A stretch of 49,532 bases of DNA from Colwellia sp. (GCA_016765685.1 JAESPR010000021.1:1-49532), one strand, 5' to 3'. Positions 35,267 to 43,019 are shown, counted from the first letter of the stretch. Notes: generated by a model not told the origin, from the sequence alone. A program made the numbers and translations.

Positions 35267-36147
35267 AGAGTACTACCCCAATGTCCGTTGCCAGGGAATG
35301 ATGTTGGCGTTCCTATTACTGTGACCTTAGGAGTGTGTGGTATATTGACTTCTACCTCAGGTGGTAGAGGTATGTTGCAATCCTCACACATGTATCTTGT
35401 GTCTTCGTCATCTTGACCTTCATTGATATGGTGTTTGAAAGACCATTTATTATAAAAAACCTTACCTGCCACCAGCTTATCTACAGCTAACTGAGCATTA
35501 CTAAACACCCAAGCCTGTAACTTAGGGTCTTTAAGCCAAGAATTAGATAGGGTACGATACTCAACACCATAAGGCTTAGGTCGGAAGGCCCCTGCCTTAC
35601 CGTACATACTGCGTCTCTTAGTGTCCTTATCAAACAACATAGCAGGAAATCCTAAGAAAGCATCTAACTGCTTAACAACTTCCATGCACTCATAGATGTG
35701 GTCAGGATCATTAATGTCTTCACCCTCAGTCCAACCTATATGCAGGTGACCTGCTCCTGTACGGAAGCTTGTATTACCATCGGGAGTGGGGTTCTGTTTA
35801 CCCGTATAAGCGTTGTAGTCAGGGTCACAACCCATCTCTTTAGCTTCTTCAGGTTGTTCATCAATAAACTTCTTACCAAACTGTGCTGTAGGTTCAATAA
35901 AGAACTCATATTCAGGAACCATTGCTTTCAACTGAGCCATAACAGAGGCAATGTTGTGTACAAACACATCACATTCATTAGTAGGGTCAGTGTTAAACTC
36001 TAGGGCCATTCCATCAACTTGTACGGCTCCATCCTTAACTTTGAAAGGGTTCTGCTTATCACCTTGGATTAGACCATATGCACTTTGTAATATTCCATCC
36101 TTTTTAAGGAAAAGTTCTGGATCTGTTCCGATTAGATAATTGTTCAT
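35263..36147 (-). CDS. Phage-type COOH-NH2 ligase (amidoligase, type 2)
   Basis: A 294-residue protein opening LIGTDPELFLKKDG, followed by DGMALEFNTDPT (about 46-57) and FRTGAGHLHIGW (about 128-139). These are the three metal- and ATP-binding motifs of the phage COOH.NH2 ligase family described from comparative genomics. A two-cysteine pair (CEDC) lies near residue 265. It is expected to form an amide between a peptide carboxylate and an amine. Partner genes are the amidoligase at 33831, ATP-grasp and two glutaminase-type enzymes. Confidence 0.82.
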   Translation of the reverse strand: MNNYLIGTDPELFLKKDGILQSAYGLIQGDKQNPFKVKDGAVQVDGMALEFNTDPTNECDVFVHNIASVMAQLKAMVPEYEFFIEPTAQFGKKFIDEQPEEAKEMGCDPDYNAYTGKQNPTPDGNTSFRTGAGHLHIGWTEGEDINDPDHIYECMEVVKQLDAFLGFPAMLFDKDTKRRSMYGKAGAFRPKPYGVEYRTLSNSWLKDPKLQAWVFSNAQLAVDKLVAGKVFYNKWSFKHHINEGQDDEDTRYMCEDCNIPLPPEVEVNIPHTPKVTVIGTPTSFPGNGHWGSTL

Positions 36148-36162
36148 GATAGTATTCTCTGG

Positions 36163-37503
36163 TTAGTGTCTGATGTGATCCATTATATTAAATGATAAAT
36201 ACTCTTGTACTATAGGCAGGTCAACACAGTGCTTACATATGTCCCCTTCCTCTCCGAAGTACATAGCGAAGTCGTCATAATCAGGGGCTTCTTGTTGGCA
36301 GTTGACACAACCTGATTGGGAGAGGCCTTCATACTCCGTTTGATCTAAGAAGACTTTTCCGTCGCTAGTCTCGAACTCCCTGGTTTCTACTACAGGCTCC
36401 TTTGCCTTACCCTCTACTCGTTTAACAGAGTTAACCTGTACAGTAACCTTATAGATCTTGTCATTATAGCGATAGAAGGAGTTAACCGTTGCAGTGAACA
36501 ATCCTTTAGCTTCCAACAGAGCATCTTTTAGGAGGATCGAAGGAGTTGTTCCATGTATAACTACCTCTACTGAGTGTGCCCCTATAGACATCCCTTTAAA
36601 CTCATAGCCCGGCTCTTGAAAGGAGCTTCCTCGTACGACTGCGAATGTTACTACGGAGCCGGTCGTAAGCTCCTTCCCCTTTTTTATTGGGACAACCTTA
36701 CTGTTAGACCTTGGACTAAAACCTGACCCTTTAGGCTTAGGAAGAAGCTTTGTCTGCTTAGGCTTCTTGTATACAGGCGCTACCCATTGATCTCTCTTGA
36801 TACATGTAGGCTTAGGGAGTCCTGGGTATTTAGCTCCAGGGAACGCTCTAGGGATCTTGAAGGTGTACTCCATACCTATAGCAGTCTCGACAATAGGCCC
36901 ATGTTTAATACCTATTTCTTTACGGCCTAAAATACCTTCTAACATCCACCCTTCACTTGCCCAGAACACACAATCTCCTGCTTCAGAGTATGTATAAGAG
37001 AACTCTCGCTCCTTATTACGTAGGAAGTGTAAGGTTTGATCCTCTTCATCCCACCATACTAAGGCATATGCCCCATTAAGCTTCTTAGTAGTCTCTGATA
37101 CACCAATCTTATTGATTGAATGATAGATATTTTCACTGTCTACATCGAAAGAACCTGAGTCAGGTAATAGGTTTTGCTGTCTAAGTGTACCATTATGTAC
37201 ACCCATAAGATTACCAACCTCAAAGGGGTGAGCATTAACCTTGTTAACAGCGCCCTTAGTAGCCCATCGGTTATGCCCAATCAAGACATTGTGACTACGT
37301 GCTAGGAGCCTCGTAAAGGGCTGCCACTGGAAGAAGTCATGAGGCAGTAGGGTATGCTTAACTACCTCTGTAATCCCTAGGTGAGACACACTAGCCACTC
37401 CTGTGCTATGTGGCCCTCTAATTGCATCAACTACTAATAGCTCTTTGAAAGCTCGTTCATGTTTTACAGAGATATTCCCTGCCATTCCTACTAGTCCGCA
37501 CAT
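36163..37503 (-). CDS. Class II glutamine amidotransferase with extra C-terminal domain
   Basis: A 446-residue protein. Residues 1-230 are an Ntn-type glutaminase: the catalytic Cys2 (MCGLVGMAG) follows the initiator Met, with NRWATKG (78-84), HNGTL (103-107) and DSEN (122-125). It frees ammonia from glutamine. The usual synthase or sugar-isomerase partner domain is absent. Instead there is a basic linker and a C-terminal part with a possible zinc ribbon (CVNC ... CKHC, about 400-430). Alone, it could feed ammonia to the neighbouring ligases or use glutamine as gamma-glutamyl donor. AAGGAG precedes the ATG. Confidence 0.83.
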   Translation of the reverse strand: MCGLVGMAGNISVKHERAFKELLVVDAIRGPHSTGVASVSHLGITEVVKHTLLPHDFFQWQPFTRLLARSHNVLIGHNRWATKGAVNKVNAHPFEVGNLMGVHNGTLRQQNLLPDSGSFDVDSENIYHSINKIGVSETTKKLNGAYALVWWDEEDQTLHFLRNKEREFSYTYSEAGDCVFWASEGWMLEGILGRKEIGIKHGPIVETAIGMEYTFKIPRAFPGAKYPGLPKPTCIKRDQWVAPVYKKPKQTKLLPKPKGSGFSPRSNSKVVPIKKGKELTTGSVVTFAVVRGSSFQEPGYEFKGMSIGAHSVEVVIHGTTPSILLKDALLEAKGLFTATVNSFYRYNDKIYKVTVQVNSVKRVEGKAKEPVVETREFETSDGKVFLDQTEYEGLSQSGCVNCQQEAPDYDDFAMYFGEEGDICKHCVDLPIVQEYLSFNIMDHIRH

Positions 37504-37698
37504 TCAAGTTGTCTCCTTAATTCTTCTCATAATAGATGCTGCCTTTATTACCGCAAGACTCGCTTCCTCTACAGCCTCACCGAGTTCTGGGTGCTCTTTA
37601 TAGATACGTGCCTGGTTCTCTTTCCACCAAACCTCGTAACCCCCTATATATACTAAGGAGTAAGAGCCAATAAAGTACTTATCTGCCTCTGTTAACAC
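37504..37698 (-). CDS. Small hypothetical protein (64 aa)
   Basis: Starts at GTG 37698 with GGAG six bases upstream. Aromatic N-terminus (YFIGSYSLVYIGGYEVWW), then a charged helix (ELGEAVEEASLAVIKAASIM). It is packed without gap between glutaminase and another small gene. Not recognised. Confidence 0.6.
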   Translation of the reverse strand: MLTEADKYFIGSYSLVYIGGYEVWWKENQARIYKEHPELGEAVEEASLAVIKAASIMRRIKETT

Positions 37699-37699
37699 A

Positions 37700-37903
37700 T
37701 CAATCTCCTCGGTTTCTGTTACGGTTTATATTCTTAATAAAGTTAGTGTGTTTCTCTTCAAACACAGCTCTCTCTGTAGTACTAAGCCCCTTAAGAGATA
37801 AGGATGCCATACTCTGAATAAACTCCAGTTGTAAGTTATTCTCTCTTCTAAGTTTGAATATCTCGCCCATAACAGAGTTGAAGCAAACTTGTATACTAGC
37901 CAT
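37700..37903 (-). CDS. Small hypothetical protein (67 aa)
   Basis: A helical protein (VMGEIFKLRRENNLQLEFIQ) with an Asn/Arg-rich end (NINRNRNRGD). It follows the ATP-grasp gene by one base and precedes the GTG of the next by a direct join. Not recognised; probably a structural or accessory part of the cassette. Confidence 0.55.
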   Translation of the reverse strand: MASIQVCFNSVMGEIFKLRRENNLQLEFIQSMASLSLKGLSTTERAVFEEKHTNFIKNINRNRNRGD

Positions 37904-37904
37904 A

Positions 37905-38807
37905 TCAACCTCCTAGTTGCCATAGGACATCTTCAACACCTATGCCCTGAAGAGGCACAAGACCTTCTAAATTGTCTACCAACTGAGCACGATCACACAC
38001 AGCCGGATGAATGAATTTCTTATAGCCACCTTTAGCCTCGATCAAAGGGATGATAGCTTTATCGTTGTTAACAATATAATCAAAACACTTAGCCATACAC
38101 TCCTGACGATAAGGGGAGGTTAGGCTAGGAGCGCTATTAATCTCTAATACGTAACAACCCCCTTCAGCATCAATCATTACATCAACACCTCCGAAGTCTA
38201 AACCTGACAACAAGAAGGCTTCAATACTAATACGACATGCCTTAAGAGGCCAGTTATCCCAGCTCACTACATCAAACCTACCGCCCTTAGCTACGTTCCA
38301 GGCTACATCTTCAGGGTTACCAGGAGTCTTCTCAGCTACACAGGCTACACGTCCTTGTACTACAAATACACGGTATTCACTTACCTTATTAATAAGGGGT
38401 GCACAATAATAACCATCTCCTGCTAACCGACAAGCCTCTATAAGATCTTCACGGTTATACATTGTCCACAGTCGTCGTCCTTGTGAATGTTTATAAGGAC
38501 GTATAACAAGACCCGATATAAGCTCATCATCAGTAATATCCTCATGATTGAAGTAGGTAGAAGGGGCTAGATTGCTGTCTGAGAGGAGTTTACGGAACAC
38601 TCCCTTATCATTAACCCTATGAATAGCCTCAGAAGTGTTTAAAACACGCCTAGAAGGGACGTTCGTAGTACACCCCCACCGTATGTATAGGTCATCACTA
38701 GGTAGCGGCCTGTCGCTCCTAACCCAGCCTATGCCTGTCTCACTAAACTGGGCAATACCTTTACAACTAGACATTCCTAATTTAGGTCTTCGTATAATAG
38801 TAGTCAT
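37905..38807 (-). CDS. ATP-grasp ligase
   Basis: A 300-residue protein with the ATP-grasp order of elements: VIRPYKHSQGRRLWT (about 106-120, phosphate-binding Gly-rich loop), SEYRVFVVQGRVACVAEKTPG (about 143-163, adenine-binding strand region), GVDVMIDAEGGCYVLEINSAP (about 208-228), where Asp and the Glu-Ile-Asn carry the magnesium ions. Such ligases activate a carboxylate as acyl-phosphate and couple it to an amine or thiol. It adjoins the GATase I gene with a one-base overlap. It is probably the chain-extending ligase of the cassette. Confidence 0.82.
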   Translation of the reverse strand: MTTIIRRPKLGMSSCKGIAQFSETGIGWVRSDRPLPSDDLYIRWGCTTNVPSRRVLNTSEAIHRVNDKGVFRKLLSDSNLAPSTYFNHEDITDDELISGLVIRPYKHSQGRRLWTMYNREDLIEACRLAGDGYYCAPLINKVSEYRVFVVQGRVACVAEKTPGNPEDVAWNVAKGGRFDVVSWDNWPLKACRISIEAFLLSGLDFGGVDVMIDAEGGCYVLEINSAPSLTSPYRQECMAKCFDYIVNNDKAIIPLIEAKGGYKKFIHPAVCDRAQLVDNLEGLVPLQGIGVEDVLWQLGG

Positions 38808-39433
38808 TATGTCAATCCTAATAATCGCTCTAATAGTTCAAAGAAATACTCCTGACATTCATGCTCTTTAGTTAGCATCTCAGGGTGTGGCTGGAAGCAT
38901 AAATCCTTAGCTTCTTCGTAGAACACTACCTCAACGTCCCTATCTGTACCTTTGTACTTAACAATGGAACCATCAGGGCCTACACTCTCCTTACAAGAGG
39001 ACTCATCCGCCCAAGCAATAACCTGTCCCTCCGCAGCAGGAATCATCATCTGGTGGTGTGTACTACTGACCTGTATCTCTCGCTTAGTCCAGTCTTCAAA
39101 CATGCTGTGAGTACCGTGTATAGCATGACCATCGACATGCTGGTACATCTTACCTCCGTTCATAACATTCAAGAACTGAGCACCACGGCATATACCAATA
39201 CAGGGGACAGTGCGTATGATAGCATACCTGTATAGATACTGGCTTTCACGGTCAGTAACAAGGTTACAAGAGGCTTGTGGATGTTCATCTTCCCCGTATA
39301 GTCGAGAGTCTACATCAGCACCACCAACAAACTGTATTACATCGGCCTCTTCAACCGTAGATACACAGATGTGTCCTCGTTCCTTAAACATATCCTCATA
39401 TGTCTTAAGAGAGCCTTCTACAAATACCTTCAT
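38807..39433 (-). CDS. Class I glutamine amidotransferase / gamma-glutamyl hydrolase-like (peptidase C26 type)
   Basis: A 208-residue protein with a complete catalytic triad: Cys82 in GICRGAQ (80-86), His183 and Glu185 in QPHPE. FVGGADVDSRLYGE (about 35-48) and QHVDGHAIHGTH fit the C26 branch, which hydrolyses gamma-glutamyl bonds, rather than a biosynthetic amidotransferase. It could trim or recycle gamma-glutamyl products of the neighbouring ligases, or supply ammonia. Confidence 0.85.
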   Translation of the reverse strand: MKVFVEGSLKTYEDMFKERGHICVSTVEEADVIQFVGGADVDSRLYGEDEHPQASCNLVTDRESQYLYRYAIIRTVPCIGICRGAQFLNVMNGGKMYQHVDGHAIHGTHSMFEDWTKREIQVSSTHHQMMIPAAEGQVIAWADESSCKESVGPDGSIVKYKGTDRDVEVVFYEEAKDLCFQPHPEMLTKEHECQEYFFELLERLLGLT

Positions 39434-40317
39434 GCCATGATTTCCTTGTAGTAGCGCTTAGCCCACTTAGCCATATGATCAAACCCTTCTTTAGGTTCTG
39501 TAGTCTTCACTCTTGAGGTCTTCAGGAGTCGCTTCTTAAGTTTGACAGTAGAGCCTATGTTCTCAGCCTCTCTCTTTAATAGGGTACATAAGTGACCACA
39601 TTCCCCCCATATAGCGTTTATGCCGCTACGCTGGGGCTTCTCTTGGAAGGTTTTATTATACAGACTTTGCTTAGGCACTTCTCCTATTAAGAATTTCTTA
39701 ACAGAAGATCTACTCATTTCGTGTAGACTTATTACCTCGTGTCCTCCATTAGTATTATTCCAGTATAAGTGACCCCTATTCATACGGGCCTGATGGGCCA
39801 TTATAAAGGCAAAGGACTCATCTACACCACGCTTCCTAAGCTCGCCCCAAGCATATATTTGCTGCTTAGGGGTATAGCCTCCCCCTTGTCCTTCCCAGCC
39901 GTAACGAGAGCATATTAAAGCACCATTCATGAGGTTACTAGGTACATCTGTCCTCAGTATAACTCCTTTCTTCATAGCTTCCTTGGGGCATTTAGTAATG
40001 AATACGTCCTTCCAAGGTGAGACATTAAGAAGCCAACGGTAGTAAGGGGTTGTATATCCTTTTGCTAGACGTTTCTCTTTGATACGGTCAACAGTTATAA
40101 GTGAGACAACAGACAAGGCTCCTTGATAGTCTCCGCCGTAGTTATTACCTAGACCTGCATGACAAATCTTACCTACCACATACTTAGTCTTACCTTCAGG
40201 TAATACAGCTCCGAAGTTAGCATTGGAGTCCTGTATACCCGCTCTTCTCTGCTTATTCTGCTTCTTCCTCATAACTCTAAGGAGTTCTTTAGATCTAGCT
40301 ATGACTTCTTCATTCAT
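39430..40317 (-). CDS. Conserved-looking hypothetical protein of the ligase cassette (295 aa)
   Basis: A basic protein, Arg/Lys-rich at both ends (RKKQNKQRRAGIQDSNANFG near the start, LKKRLLKTSRVK near the end). The middle has an alpha/beta part with GAALICSRYGWEGQGGGYTP-like Gly and aromatic residues and a helical HQARMNRGHLYWNN. Its stop overlaps the ATG of GATase I, so it is the first gene of the cassette. No family is recognised. Candidate roles are substrate binding or being the modified acceptor. Confidence 0.6.
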   Translation of the reverse strand: MNEEVIARSKELLRVMRKKQNKQRRAGIQDSNANFGAVLPEGKTKYVVGKICHAGLGNNYGGDYQGALSVVSLITVDRIKEKRLAKGYTTPYYRWLLNVSPWKDVFITKCPKEAMKKGVILRTDVPSNLMNGALICSRYGWEGQGGGYTPKQQIYAWGELRKRGVDESFAFIMAHQARMNRGHLYWNNTNGGHEVISLHEMSRSSVKKFLIGEVPKQSLYNKTFQEKPQRSGINAIWGECGHLCTLLKREAENIGSTVKLKKRLLKTSRVKTTEPKEGFDHMAKWAKRYYKEIMA

Positions 40318-40414
40318 CTTGTAAGCCTCTCTATACCTGCCTGGTATGTTAGGTATAGTTTAAGTAGTAAACCCCTGAGAAGGCTGTTTAGAGGCTCCTA
40401 GGGGTATGATAGTA

Positions 40415-41269
40415 TTACTTACCGTACATTCTAACCTGAGCACCAATACTATTCATTGCTTCGTAAGGTATAAAGACTGCACTTCCGTTCTTAGCCATAG
40501 CCCTTTGAACATCTAATGCTCGTAGCTTCAACAGTTCAGGTGTGACACCTTGACCAATAATCTTATTAGCGTCTCTAATTGCTTTAGCTTTAGTTATCTC
40601 AATCTGATAATCCGCTTCCGCTAAGATACGTTCGTTCTTCTTCTTAACCATATCAATCGCAGCTTGTGCTTGCTCTTTCTTTATGTCAAGTTCACGCTTT
40701 TTAGCCTGCTCTACTGCATCTGTAACTACTTTAGGGTATGCTATGTTACCTAGTGCTACGTCAGAGATCTCAAGGGGTGTGCCTTCCAAGGCTTTAATAA
40801 GAGCCTTACCTATCTCACCTGACAGTCTTGAGTAGTTCTTATGTACGTCTTCTACGCTATACTGGCTTAGGATTTCACGGGCCTTGTTACGCACAGCCAT
40901 CCGACCGTATATCTTATAGACCTCATTAAAGGACACCATGTTGTCTTCACCAGGTACGATGTCATTAAACATAGAGTTCAGCACAGTCTTACTTCCTGCT
41001 AAACGACCACGAAAGCGAACCTCTGCTTGTAAGGTCAGCTTGTCTTGTAGCACAACATTGACAACCTCTTTATAGGTATTGGTGTTTGTCTGAATAAGGA
41101 TCATAGTGTCCCGACCCCACAAAGTATACTTACCCGGTTCTTTAATATCTGTGTCATATCCAGCCGTGGTGAGGATCTTACCTTTAGCTGTTGGAGGGAC
41201 GGTAGGGAAGGAACAAGCTGCCATCGAGATCAATGATAGCATTAACGCTACTTTAATTATTAATTTCAT
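40415..41269 (-). CDS. SPFH/band-7 domain lipoprotein
   Basis: A 284-residue protein. Residues 1-19 are a lipoprotein signal with lipobox MAAC (Cys19); Ser follows, which by the usual rule favours the outer membrane. Residues about 30-180 have the SPFH pattern, with NVVLQDKLTLQAEVRFRGRL, the helix before SRLSGEIGKALIKALEGTPLEI, and SDVALGNIAYPKVVTDAVEQAKK. A long Ala/Lys/Glu coiled coil (185-245) follows, as in stomatin and prohibitin/HflK. SPFH proteins assemble rings or scaffolds at membranes. In bacteria they are usually inner-membrane proteins, so a phage lipoprotein version is odd. The partner is the two-helix protein just upstream. Confidence 0.8.
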   Translation of the reverse strand: MKLIIKVALMLSLISMAACSFPTVPPTAKGKILTTAGYDTDIKEPGKYTLWGRDTMILIQTNTNTYKEVVNVVLQDKLTLQAEVRFRGRLAGSKTVLNSMFNDIVPGEDNMVSFNEVYKIYGRMAVRNKAREILSQYSVEDVHKNYSRLSGEIGKALIKALEGTPLEISDVALGNIAYPKVVTDAVEQAKKRELDIKKEQAQAAIDMVKKKNERILAEADYQIEITKAKAIRDANKIIGQGVTPELLKLRALDVQRAMAKNGSAVFIPYEAMNSIGAQVRMYGK

Positions 41270-41564
41270 TTTCTAAATCCTTTGATTGTTGTTTAAGGTT
41301 AGACATTTCGTCTAGTTGTTTTTGATTGAAACTCACATCTTCTACTACGACCTTCTCTACTACTTCAAACCTTTTAACACCGCGCTCTAAGGATGCACCT
41401 CCTTCCTGTGTGAATCTTAAAGGGTTAAAGAATACTGCTAACAAGGTTATCACTACAACACTTACGGCTTGCCGGTAATAACCTTTCTTGATACAGAATA
41501 CAAACAAGAATGTTAATGCAAAGAATATACCGATTGTCCCTAGTTGGAACAGCTCGATACTCAT
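41253..41564 (-). CDS. Two-helix membrane protein paired with SPFH lipoprotein
   Basis: A 103-residue protein with transmembrane segments at about 8-25 (LGTIGIFFALTFLFVFCI) and 33-47 (AVSVVVITLLAVFFN), then a polar region with a coiled-coil end (QKQLDEMSNLKQQSKDLENEI). It overlaps the SPFH gene by 17 bases. Helical tail and coupling suggest that it binds the SPFH coiled coil across the periplasm. Function unknown; possibly superinfection exclusion or envelope stabilisation during infection. Confidence 0.65.
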   Translation of the reverse strand: MSIELFQLGTIGIFFALTFLFVFCIKKGYYRQAVSVVVITLLAVFFNPLRFTQEGGASLERGVKRFEVVEKVVVEDVSFNQKQLDEMSNLKQQSKDLENEINN

Positions 41565-41845
41565 TTACTTACAGCTCGCTTATATGCCTTAAGCTTACGA
41601 CGTACACCTTCATTCATGGTACGTACATAACGCTTCTCAGTACGAAACTCAGGGACTTCGATAGTACCGTCCTCACCCCTCTGTTCAATAGTAACCATAA
41701 CAATCTTACCTTCAGAATCAAGACGACCTGTTGGTACGTTAACATTCTTAACATGATTGTCAGTGTATGTTGTTATGAAGTTCTTAGGAGCATTACAAGC
41801 CTCCCTTACAATCTTACGTAATGCTTTAGCTTTCTTACCACGCAT
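41561..41845 (-). CDS. Basic hypothetical protein (94 aa)
   Basis: Starts at the ATG 41845 (AGGTG seven bases upstream); a TTG two codons earlier is possible. Very basic at both ends (MRGKKAKALRKIV, RRKLKAYKRAVSK) with a beta-rich middle. Its end overlaps the membrane protein gene by four bases. It is the first gene of the SPFH group and follows the non-coding stretch 41852-42093. Not recognised. Confidence 0.6.
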   Translation of the reverse strand: MRGKKAKALRKIVREACNAPKNFITTYTDNHVKNVNVPTGRLDSEGKIVMVTIEQRGEDGTIEVPEFRTEKRYVRTMNEGVRRKLKAYKRAVSK

Positions 41846-41889
41846 AATCAAACACCTGTTTTAAATTAATTGAATTATTTTCACCTATC

Positions 41890-41929
41890 AGGGGTAATAG
41901 TTTGCCTAAAATAGGGTCAATATAAGTAT
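41890..41929 (+). promoter_or_regulatory. ECF-type promoter element, copy B (antisense orientation)
   Basis: AGGGGTAA (41890-41897), an 18-base spacer, GTCAATATAAGTAT (41916-41929). The final 14 bases equal copy A, and the spacer is also close to copy A over AGTTTGC and AAAA. It is on the plus strand and so faces the minus-strand genes 42094-44101; a transcript from it would be antisense to them and could run on to the late module at 45 kb. Confidence 0.7.
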
Positions 41930-41937
41930 TTATAAGA

Positions 41938-42073
41938 AAACTTTCTTCTTTCTCTTACTTCTCTTATACTTCCTTCTTCTTTTTCTTACATCAATAAGTA
42001 TTTATTACTTCGTAATACAGATTAGATATACCGTAAGTAAGAGGTAAGGAGTAAAGGGAAGATAAGAAAGTTT
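41938..42073. repeat. Imperfect inverted repeat with pyrimidine- and purine-rich arms
   Basis: A perfect 10-bp pair AAACTTTCTT (41938-41947) / AAGAAAGTTT (42064-42073) opens two long arms, the left nearly all C/T and the right nearly all A/G. A central hairpin TATTAC-TTC-GTAATA (42003-42017) sits between them. AAGTATTT occurs three times around it. It fills most of the 41846-42093 gap and holds no gene. A transcript would fold into a long imperfect hairpin. Confidence 0.6.
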
Positions 42074-42093
42074 AAGTATTTCTATTATACTTA

Positions 42094-42213
42094 CTAATGA
42101 ATACAGCTCTTAACAAACTCTCTAGCTTGCCACTTCCTATCGAATCGTTCAATGAACGTATCCCCGTAGTATACGTCCCAGGCTATGATAGCTTTAGCCT
42201 TCACAATCCTCAT
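42094..42213 (-). CDS. Small hypothetical protein (39 aa)
   Basis: Reads MRIVKAKAIIAWDVYYGDTF and ends FVKSCIH. GGAGA lies six bases before the ATG, and the start overlaps the end of the previous gene by 20 bases, both in favour of a real gene. Mixed alpha/beta, basic. Not recognised. Confidence 0.55.
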   Translation of the reverse strand: MRIVKAKAIIAWDVYYGDTFIERFDRKWQAREFVKSCIH

Positions 42214-42754
42214 CTAGTTTCTCCACCATTAGTGAAACAGCAGCCTCTAGATCGTTGATCATGGACTGCACCTTAGTACTCTCTACCTCCATAGCAGCTA
42301 GAGAGCTAATCTCTACCTGGGCACGTACAATGGACGACATAAGGCTACGATCGTCCATAAGGGTGATGTCTTGACCGTATACATACGTTACAGTCTTAAC
42401 AGGTGTTGAGGACATCTCCATTGCTGGAGACATTGATGGCGCTACTGGCTGTGGTGGATAGCTACTTGACATAATATTTTCCTGTCCATTAGTTGGTAGT
42501 GCTATTTCAGCACATGGGTTTGTTACTATTTTAGTTGTTACACCGTTTACTTGGGTGACTCCTGGTGGAGGGCATGATAGTATTTCTTCTGGCTCTTCTA
42601 GTATCTCTTCCCAGTAGCCTCTCTTAGACATACAGGGCTGTCTTAGCCTTCCTGTCTCTTCATCCTTAATGTAACCTTTCTCGTCTACAAGGTATATCTT
42701 ACCCTGTGTAAACCAACCCCTATGGTCATGCTTAAGACGTTTAACCTTCTTCAT
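42194..42754 (-). CDS. Hypothetical protein carrying a reductase-like NPCAEI motif (186 aa)
   Basis: Residues 1-50 look like a small beta-barrel module (GWFTQGKIYLVDEKGYIKDE). Residues about 77-90 read IVTNPCAEIALPTNG, the radical-cysteine signature of ribonucleotide reductases, though nothing else in the protein resembles one. A Pro/Ser/Met-rich linker follows (about 95-118), then a helical C-terminus (LMSSIVRAQVEISSLAAMEVE). Function unknown. The motif may be a remnant of another gene or chance. Confidence 0.55.
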   Translation of the reverse strand: MKKVKRLKHDHRGWFTQGKIYLVDEKGYIKDEETGRLRQPCMSKRGYWEEILEEPEEILSCPPPGVTQVNGVTTKIVTNPCAEIALPTNGQENIMSSSYPPQPVAPSMSPAMEMSSTPVKTVTYVYGQDITLMDDRSLMSSIVRAQVEISSLAAMEVESTKVQSMINDLEAAVSLMVEKLDEDCEG

Positions 42755-43019
42755 CGTCTACCCCTACAAGAGCCAAAGCAGGAGCTTCTTTAGCCACCCT
42801 GCTCTCTAAGTCGTCAAGAATAGCTCTACTCTGTAATACTTCAAGCTCTTCAAAGGTTATGTCTAATACAGATACACTGGTGTAGTATCCAACAGCGCAA
42901 TGTATATGTCCTACTTCGACCTCAATAGTGAACGAGCCATCAGGTGCCCATTCAATCGTACCAAAGTAATGTGTACCTGTCCCTTCCAGATCAGTTACAT
43001 ATATGTGTTTCTTAGCCAT
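42741..43019 (-). CDS. Hypothetical acidic protein (92 aa)
   Basis: Beta-rich first half (HIYVTDLEGTGTHYFGTIEW) and acidic helical end (ALVGVDDEEG). It overlaps the next gene by 14 bases and the previous by 8. Small acidic early proteins often act as inhibitors of host enzymes, but no motif supports that here. Confidence 0.55.
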   Translation of the reverse strand: MAKKHIYVTDLEGTGTHYFGTIEWAPDGSFTIEVEVGHIHCAVGYYTSVSVLDITFEELEVLQSRAILDDLESRVAKEAPALALVGVDDEEG

